A stretch of 64,000 nt of DNA from NCBI RefSeq assembly GCF_901709675.1, contig NC_051099.1, positions 4,092,001 through 4,156,000 of the forward strand, in the 5' to 3' direction. Each line of letters starts with the position of its first letter. The stretch's first letter is position 1. The translations under genes and the position numbers were made by a program. The notes under the pieces are model-generated. The model was not told where the DNA came from. It saw nothing but the letters and a program-made list of their open reading frames with translations, and ran no database searches. The DNA comes from Syngnathus acus (taxonomy: Eukaryota > Chordata > Actinopteri > Syngnathiformes > Syngnathidae). Below are positions 56,804 through 64,000 of the stretch, in pieces.

Positions 56804-56911
56804 CAGGCGCCACAGCAGCCGCTTTCTGCTGGAGCTCCAGTGGGCCAACAGCGCGTGTGGCAGTCTCTGCTGTCAGAGCAATACGAGGCCCTGTCGGACA
56901 GCGATGACTGA
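33054..56911 (+). CDS. ncor1: Nuclear receptor corepressor 1
   Basis: Large nuclear scaffold that links unliganded nuclear receptors to the HDAC3-TBL1-GPS2 complex. I could join 45 coding exons in phase from 33054-33164 to 56682-56911, giving about 2390 residues (human 2440). N-terminus [24 protein letters not shown]1/deacetylase-activating domain spans about residues 384-500 (exons 38970-39148, 39286-39340, 39463-39564). An acidic/lysine linker (42730-42860) precedes SANT2 at about 640-705 (44891-44956, 45937-46073; [20 protein letters not shown]). Repeated SISQGTP/SITQGTP-type motifs lie in 49892-51428. Receptor-interaction CoRNR boxes are IDVIITRQI (53754-54211), LADHISHIITQDF (split over 54822-54970/55062-55279) and LEDIIRKAL (56043-56228). 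A Q12 run is near the C-terminus, which ends SDSDD. One intron (35681-36335) starts with GC. Human exon order is retained throughout. Confidence 0.95.
36785..36883. repeat. 48-bp tandem duplication in ncor1 intron
   Basis: Two copies of a 48-base unit beginning CCTTGCAAGACATGG, with a partial third start, differing at a few positions. Located in the intron between ncor1 exons 36491-36543 and 37034-37100. No coding role. Confidence 0.8.
39565..42729. other. Largest ncor1 intron
   Basis: About 3.2 kb between exons 39463-39564 and 42730-42860. It contains poly(T)/poly(G) runs near 40866-40883 and 42204-42221. No exon, RNA gene or mobile element recognised; open frames here lack splice or family support. 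Confidence 0.5.
43385..44890. other. ncor1 intron with simple sequence
   Basis: 1.5-kb intron with a G-rich GT/GGGTGGGG stretch at about 44370-44405 and a CT-rich microsatellite at about 44793-44818. No gene recognised. Confidence 0.5.
46702..46753. repeat. 26-bp tandem duplication in ncor1 intron
   Basis: TCAAGTGGGAGCAGCTTGAT plus six bases occurs twice in a row, in the intron before exon 46903-47341. Confidence 0.75.
49714..49739. repeat. Poly(A) run in ncor1 intron
   Basis: About 26 consecutive A in the 1.3-kb intron between 48564 and 49891. No clear retroposon body next to it. Confidence 0.7.
56771..56806 (+). repeat. CAG repeat coding Q12 in ncor1 last exon
   Basis: Twelve consecutive glutamine codons, eleven CAG and one CAA, followed by APQQP. 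Inside the terminal coding exon, upstream of the conserved SDSDD end. Human NCOR1 has no such run at this place as I recall it. Confidence 0.9.
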
Positions 56912-58661
56912 GGCTGATCCGCAAGAAGGGATTAAAAGAGACCCAGGATATGAGGTAGATCTCTTCCAACCCCTCCAAGACACCAAAGTGACAAGTAGAC
57001 AGAATGGTGTCCGGTTCTTTTCTGGTGCTTTAGCGCCCCCAAGCGGAAAGTGAGTGTACAAGCAAGCCGACGATCGACTGGACCCTCCCAAACGAGCGTT
57101 TTGGTTTGGAAGCCTCCAGCCTCGTGCGGAAGTAAACCCGACTAAGGGGATGACTTGTGATATAGTGAAGCTGAAATGTAAAAAGAGACTTTGTTTAATT
57201 TCTGTAAAGCTATAACTCATCTTCAAGAAAATCATTGTATGTAAATAGAATAACCTTTTTGCAGTGTTTTTCTTAACTTGATTATTTCTTATTTTAATGT
57301 TGCTTTTAAATGGATCCATTCTAATGCAAAGTGAAGGTGTGTTATCTTTACTGCCACCTATGTCCCCCCCCCCCTCCCCCCCTATCCTGCTCCTTCCCCA
57401 AACAGCGTCCACCTTAATGTGTGATTTCTTGCCTCGTGAGAGACAACTGAGGTGGTTTCTCCCTGCAGCACTGCCTGGGCATGGCAGACATTAAAGAAAA
57501 ATCTATTGCTCAAATTTAAAATAATTTTGGTTGTGTTCACACTGTGCACATGTGTGATTTTCAACAAAAATGTGGATGAAGGTCATCTCCCCTGACTACA
57601 TCCGTGACAGGGAAACATCTTGAAGGCAACTCGCAAACACTGGTGTCGGAAAAAATAAAATAGAGTTGAGAGTGGCAACATGATGCTCGTTCTGCAGTTT
57701 CCATCATGTTCCAAATGTTCTCTAAAATTTTGTCACAGCTATGAATCGGTCTTGAATCATCCGTTTTGTTTCCTCCCCATTTTTTTTTTAATGGTTTTGC
57801 CATGCCTTGTGACTTGAGAAAAAAAAAAAAGGCAGCTTTAACTAATTTTCTCAGAGGTATTCTTCGGTGTTTGATATTTGTATTTGTTTCCCTAGTCCCT
57901 TTTTTTAATACTTCACAGAAACAATCCAAACGATAGAATGTCTTTCCAAATTTTGACCCACTTTACCAAACATTTTGGTCTGTGCCATTTTGCACTTTTT
58001 GCTTAATATCTATTGATAACAAAAGGTGTAGTACTTGCTTGAGTCATTGGTAATACTCGACACTTTTTTTTTTTTTTTTTTGCTCAACACCATTCGCAAA
58101 CCTTTTGTGTGTTAGTTGCTTCAGCATTCTGGGATCTTCACGTTGTAGTTTTACATGCTACCATATTATTATTGAGATTTCAAACTATGGCAGTTCTATT
58201 TCCATTATGTTAAATAACAGGTATATAATTAAACTATCAACACCGCAGTGTCACCTTCAATTGTCGCTTGGCTGTTTGTCATCTTTGAAACTAAATGTGT
58301 TCTTGTATCCCGTTCATCAAGTTTTTCAATTATTTGTCCCAGAATATGTTCAGATGGTTGTTTTCTGACAGTTCCCCATTTTTGTTTTGTTTTGTGTCCT
58401 GTTTAGATGGGATGGTTGCTGTTTACAAAGGAAATGGCAGAAAATGTTTACAAACTTGAATTTGAAAAGAAAGATGACTTGAAGCCGAAAAAGAATTAGT
58501 GTCTTTTCAAGCTAGAAATCCCGTGTGACTTTTTTTTTTTTTTTTTTTTGTCTTTTAAATTCAAACTTGAAAACGTATCCACTTTGATGTTGAAATGCAA
58601 TGATTGTATGGCACAATGTCTTTCAGTTGGCTATTACGGGAGTTCAGACCAATCAAATAAA
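56912..58661 (+). other. ncor1 3'UTR
   Basis: About 1.75 kb from the stop to AATAAA at 58656-58661, the best polyadenylation signal. Contains C-rich (57364-57382) and several T-rich runs. An earlier AATAAA near 57654 could give a shorter 3' end. No coding content. Confidence 0.6.
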
Positions 58662-59239
58662 GTGGTTATTTTTTTTCCCACTGTGGTAAATTATCTTCAC
58701 ATGTGCAATTGAGAATCAACACGTCAGAAACACAGTACATATGATTTATTATTATTTGAAAAAGTGTCAAAGTTATTGAAACAGCTTAGGTTGCAATCAA
58801 GTTCTTGTGCATGATTTTATAGCAAGAAAAATAATGAAAATATTCCCCGTTAAAGCATTTTTGAAACAATGATGTAGAAGGACATAATGTTTCTCATGCA
58901 CTTTTAAAATTAATTGAGATTTAAGTTTTCAAGTTTCTTCTGTCCAGTTTTAGTTTGACAGTGTATCCTGTCATCACAGTGGATCCTTAAATCAGTAATA
59001 CGGACATACGACGTTGTATATTTCGAGGTTACGAACGGCGCAAAATAAAGTATTTTGCGTGTAATAATACGTCGTCACGTGTGACTTAGTGTTTTACATT
59101 TAATTGTTATATATTTTGAAACTGTTAAGTGTTTTCATAAAATTATTAATTATAGACATTTGTACAAATCCAGGTTACGTCATCACCGTAGCGGAAGTGT
59201 TTGATAGGAGGACGTACTGGATTGGCTGGATGACTTGAA
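58662..59239. other. ncor1-zswim7 intergenic region
   Basis: About 580 bases holding the zswim7 promoter. In human, TTC19 lies between NCOR1 and ZSWIM7; I see no TTC19 exon here on either strand. Confidence 0.5.
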
Positions 59240-59269
59240 ATGACTTCCGTAAACAGTTCTGGCGGAAAA

Positions 59270-62200
59270 ATGCCCGCCATTCTACCTGCAGTGGCAGAAC
59301 AGCTTTTACAAAATATCCGTAAAACATACCAGGAAACTTCTCAAAGTAAGTTGACAGATACATTTAGATAGCACGACCTTAATTTACCTTTTTAAAAATT
59401 GACAAAGCTTTCACCGATAGAATGGCGGACGAACTGGTTGGCTCCCGCTTTATTAAACTTCGTTTGACGTACTTCATCCCAAATGACGTTTGGAATAAAA
59501 ATAAACTTTCCCTTTTGACAATATTTCTTTTAATGTCATACAAGTGAATACTACCAAGTTCACTCATTTTTAGGTTTTACAATGTGGTTTTTCATGTGTA
59601 AAACTGTAGGGGGCGCTGCTGTTTCATATTCTCTTCATTAAACGTCAATTATATCCACCATGATAATGCCTTAATTATTTTGAATGCAATTATAGACTGT
59701 ATAAAGGTGCCAACGATTACACCAGGTGCTTACGTCCTATGTTGTGTTATAGAGCAACACGGGTATCTCACCTGGGTCGTATCCTCACCTGTTTTCCACG
59801 CCTACCTGTTAAAACACCTAATTTTGGACAAGCATGAAAACAATCCCGATCATTTCAGGAACACTTGAGGATTGGTGTCTCAGAGGAACAGAGAAATAGA
59901 AATGTCGCTGGAGAATATCAGCTAAGGATGATAATTGTGAGAAGCAGTGATGTGATTATTTTTGTCTTTTTCTTTTTGCAGTTCCTGATGACTTGCTAAC
60001 TGCGTAAGTGCCCCTCCTATTAATTATGGCTTTTGATTAGTGCAGGGTGTCCCCTGCCTATTTATCAAAGTCTGACCTAGATAATGGCAAGTGCTAAAGA
60101 AAATGTTTATTGTTTTTGGTTGTTTTTATTTTAAATGTTCATGTTAGTCATCCACCTGTGACTTCTCTCTTCTGAAAAGTATTGAGAAACCAAATCTCGT
60201 GATGAGAGTGACAAATAATCATGCTGATGCAAATATCAAGAAATTCCCATCATAGTGGTTTGAAGTGAACCATATCCAGACTACAAAGTTTTTTTTCCCC
60301 CCCTCCTGAGTAAGTCTTCCCAAAATTGGCACTAAAGTCATTTCTTGAAGAAAATAGCCTTATTTAGACCAGACAACATTTTAGAGTGTCAACAGTTGCA
60401 GACTGATTAATTCAACCATCATTTTTTATAGCACATGCCGTCAGCAGTGGAATTATTCCAATGACATGCATTTCCTATATGTTTAGAAAAAAGTGGGGGG
60501 GAAAATAATGGTTAATGTTATTGATTGCCCCCCTGTTGATTGTTTCTCAGGTTGAATTGTGTTTTTGGGCCCTGTGCAATCCGAGCTTTGGATCTGGTTG
60601 ACCAACGCTCAGTCACCTGTCTGTCATCACCCAGTGGACGTAAGGCCTTCCAGGTACGTCACCTGCTTGCATCCATGGTTCCTTTTTTTTTTTTTTTAAC
60701 AGACTAGCTGTGAAATAGGAAAAAAAAACTCTTTAGATCATTTGTTATGATAAAAAGGGGGGAACCACCGTGATTTCCTGTCAACTTCTTCAGGTTTTTT
60801 GAGCAAATGGGGGGAACTTTGAATTACAGTTCTGCTAAATACAGACATGTTGCTTTTGACTCAGTTTCACTGAGTTTTGTTGGCCTATTTGCGTTTTCAC
60901 ATCAAGGCTTTCTCATCTGGAGCTGAATGTTATTTGGCATTGCTGGATTTTCTCATAGTAATCATTAGAATTATGTTTAATTACAGTGTGTGTATATATG
61001 ATTTGCAGAAAAAAGGATATTGTTGTTGTGGTCCTGCTCAGACCAACTGCTGTTGCCTCCATTATTTATTTGTATGTCCTTATTTGTATTTATTTTTTGA
61101 ATTTTTTTAAAAATTAAAAAAATCTTTGTTTAGACTTTTAGTGACCTCTTAGTTGGATATAACTCTGAAGAAGTGTGGTGTGTGCTCTCTTGGCACTGTA
61201 TCAAATGTTGAAAAAGAAGTTGATTCACTTCATTTTCATTATGTTGGTCATTTCCTGTTAACACATCAATGAGTACTTTTTGCCTGTTATCGCGGTAATG
61301 CACACTCTTCTTTCCTCAGCAGCATTGAATAAGACATGTGATATTTTACTCTTGAGATTTCTTTACCTTGTCTCCTCCAAATATTCTGTGACCTTCTCAA
61401 AAGGAATGTTGCACCGCAGAATATTAGAAGGCAATATGACAGGTAATAATACAAATAAAAATAATAATAAAAAAAAAAAATAATGATAAAATAGATTTTA
61501 CTTTTACTTATTTTTTAGGCAAACCCAAATTCTAGGCAGTGAAAAAATGTGCTTGTCATAGTGTGCAATGATGGAGAAGAGTTACTCGTGCCTGTGGTTG
61601 TGGTCACTGTGACCCACATTTCCTGTAAACGCCTTCAGGTTCCTAAATTAAAAAGAACTCTAAAATAAAAGTGCTGCTAAATTCAGAAATGCATTGTATT
61701 GTACACTTTCATAGTTTTGTTGCTTTGAGGTCAAACCATTGTTGAGTCTTGGCAAAGTTTTTGTTGTACTGTATGCAATAGAAATCCAACTCCCACAGAT
61801 CCGAACCACAGGTTTTCTCCTTTTGAGTGTTTTTAGAACTACACTTCCAGTAGGTGGCCCATATTTAAGAGTCTCGTGATGTAAAAGAGCAGCGCAAGGT
61901 CTGTGTGAATCGTAGTGACTCCCCAAGCGCTTGAAATTTCCTTGAAGCCCTGTTTGCGTTGCGGTTCTTGTGGACAGAGCGACGTCCAACATCCCGTAAG
62001 GCCAATCGTGCCTTCCCAACAAGTGTTCCCACGAGATCCAGTTCTTCAGGCCAGGACAAAGCTGAAGCTTTAGCCAGGCTTTAACTCTCACCGCTCTCTC
62101 CGCGGCGATTGAATGGCCGCACTTGATGTCGTGTGTTCCCAAGGAAGCTTGGCCTTCTGCCAGTCGAAGGCCTAAGCTGCCAAGCTTTGCTCCGTGAGGC

Positions 62201-63735
62201 CCCGGCAAAGCCACGTGATGCGACGCCGGAGGTCAACACACAAAACCCAACGTGTGAGGTGGTTTTTAACTACTGCTGATCTTTTTCCAGCATTTCCTGG
62301 CTTGGTTTTCGTTTTACTGCTTCTTGCTGCATCCTGCCGAGCACACTGCTCAAGTCAGGTCTTCTAAGTCTGGGTCATTGTTTCGTTTGTCTAATTTACA
62401 ACGCAGTGTCACGTCGGATAAACGAGGTGCGTGTGACTCTGTAGGTCACCGGTCGAGGTAATTTATAGACCAAGCGGAGAATAATGGAGCCTGCTGGAGG
62501 TGTTCATCATCATGTCAAGCTGTTCTTGGGCTTGATTTACTAATAGTTTTGCAAGGGGGTAAAAAAACGGGTGCAAATTTGGTGGCGCTTGCCAATGTGA
62601 TCGAGACAAACTAACGGCACATGCAATGAGCATATAATTTAGTACCCACTTGGGGTTTTAGGAAATGAGACATTCTTGGTGACTTGAATTACGGTCTGCA
62701 GCAGACACTTGAGTGGGAGAGAAGAAGGCAGGTGGTCATTAGACATCATGTTTGATTATTCATCATTTCCTCATCGCCGCCAAATAACTTGGCGGATGAT
62801 GACGTCAGCCGGTGTAACCTTAGTCGATAGCTGACCCATCACCCAAGAACCTTGATTTTTTATTATTTTTTTTCTCCTCTGGGAATATCTGATTGATTTA
62901 TTTACTGGACAAAATATACAAGCACATGACTTGTCTCCGCTCATGTGACTTTACTCAAAGAATTATTTATTCATTGGTGTTGAGACATTTCCTCCCTGAG
63001 TATTTAAAATACTACACTTAATTCCAGCGTATATTTAGATATGTGAAGAAAAAAAATTTGTCCTTCTCAAATTCTTACTTTTTTGTAGTATCCAAGTTTA
63101 GTGTTAAAATAATGAAATAATTGTAAATAAAATGTCATTTATAAATGGCTTTTTTTTTTTCTTTAAACCAATATTTTACATTCCCTTTTTCATTTTTTTT
63201 AAAAGGGTGTCTTTCTTGAAACATTTGTTTATATTCCAAATTGTTCAATAGACCAAGCCTTGAACTTTAGAACTTCACAATTGGCGTTTCTTTCGACGAC
63301 CATTCCTCCGCCTATTATGTTTAGTGAAGCCAAGTGTTGTCTTTGGACCGCTTTGAGTTCAGCATAATAATACTCATTCAAAAATAATCACTTCAAGTTA
63401 CAAGCTCCCGTTTTGAGTTATTTTTAATCTTAATATTCAGTCATGCCTGGAGTTCGAGGGCCATTGGGATGTAATAAAACGTGTTTTTCCCTCCCTGCCT
63501 TGCTTGATCCGTTTCTCCACTACAATCATCTCTGAGCATCCAAATATGGCCAATACACTGAATTCCTGACTATAAAGTTGCATCAATCCATTGGATCCAT
63601 TTTAGTAAAACTCATGATTTTTTTTTGCAGGTCAAAGGAGACTCGGGGAGGTTGTACACTTGTTTCACATCCTGCCACTACTGCCCATGTCCCACCTTTG
63701 CTTACACGGTGTTACGAAGGGATGAAGGCCTGCTG
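59270..63735 (+). CDS. zswim7: SWIM zinc-finger protein 7, 3' end outside window
   Basis: Shu-complex component (SWS1 homologue) that acts with SWSAP1 to promote RAD51 filament function in homologous recombination. Four exons seen: 59270-59345, 59982-60003 (22 bases), 60551-60653 and 63631-63735, in phase, about 102 residues so far (human about 140). Start MPAILPAVAEQLL; an upstream in-frame Met at 59240 would add ten residues. ALDLVDQRSVTCLSSPSGRK and YTCFTSCHYCPCPTFAYTVLRR match the family. CPC is the first half of the SWIM motif CxCx(n)CxH; the CxH half must be in the next exon beyond the window or near its edge. The 3-kb intron 60654-63630 holds no certain gene. Confidence 0.9.
61660..62214 (-). 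other. Unexplained 184-codon open frame in zswim7 intron
   Basis: Uninterrupted minus-strand frame in a locally GC-richer patch (about 61900-62220) within AT-rich intron. The translation (MALPGPHGAKLGSLGLRLAE and onward) matches no family I recognise and has no domain motif. It may be chance, an old repeat or a gene fragment. Confidence 0.2.
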
Positions 63736-64000
63736 GTAAGGATCTCAAATGAAGACAAAACTGTCTTCCAACTATTGTCTCGTCACTCGGGCGTGTGTTG
63801 TAAGTGAGGCAAAGCAGAAGTTGAAATATGTGCAACGGGATATTTGGGCCGTGTGCTGCTCCGGTATTAGTGCTAAGCGGCTTCTTGTGTCGCATTTAAG
63901 TGCTTTGAGAATGTCGCCACAATTGGCCCAGTGCACTTGAACTATGACTGATCTCATTTCAGTAAACCGTCCGCATGTTCACACTTGCTCTCGCACCTCT
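63736..64000 (+). other. zswim7 intron at window edge
   Basis: Follows the donor CTG/GTAAGG at 63736. No downstream exon with the expected CKH motif is visible before the end. Confidence 0.5.

Noticed and set aside
62060-62220. Hidden downstream zswim7 exon
   Set aside because: No CxH SWIM half-motif or phase-compatible splice pair was found here, and the 60653-63631 junction already gives continuous family sequence.

Overview
The window is a stretch of vertebrate nuclear DNA, most likely from a teleost fish. It has spliced genes with GT-AG introns, short compact introns and vertebrate-specific families. A tRNA-derived SINE and a TA-flanked MITE look like types common in fish. Species is not determined; placement in teleosts is inference from gene content, compactness and repeats.

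Left block (1-14928): trpv1 (minus, 3' end cut by the window edge), shpk (minus), emc6 (plus) and p2rx5 (minus). These genes also lie close together on human 17p13. shpk and emc6 are divergent neighbours here; emc6 and p2rx5 are tail to tail.

Middle block (about 15850-22660): two polyubiquitin genes facing each other. The plus gene has four ubiquitin units and the minus gene has eight; both end in a single extra Gln. They are two arms of an inverted duplication. Promoter, 5'UTR intron, coding region, 3'UTR and 3' flank are all recognisably homologous, around a spacer of about 1.5 kb that holds a SINE. The 3' flanks near the centre are about 95% alike by eye, whereas the 5' parts have largely diverged. 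Islands that survived in the 5' parts are a CRE-like/TATA module and an 85-bp intronic block with a YY1-like site. The minus gene also has a strong heat-shock element. This is the most unusual structure in the window.

Right block (22870-64000): cenpv (plus), pigl (minus), ncor1 (plus, 45 coding exons, about 2390 residues) and the 5' part of zswim7 (plus, runs off the right edge). Order and orientation from the minus polyubiquitin gene onwards match human UBB-CENPV-PIGL-NCOR1-(TTC19)-ZSWIM7 on 17p, except that ttc19 is missing. The minus eight-unit gene is therefore probably the UBB orthologue in its ancestral place, and the plus four-unit gene the inverted copy.

Most genes here do unrelated jobs: cation channels, sugar phosphorylation, ER membrane insertion, ubiquitin supply, GPI anchor synthesis, nuclear corepression and recombination. 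Their layout looks like conserved synteny rather than a functional cluster. Three divergent pairs (shpk/emc6, ubb/cenpv, pigl/ncor1) probably share promoter regions. All exon models below were joined by eye using splice sites, reading phase and remembered family conservation; no alignment was run.
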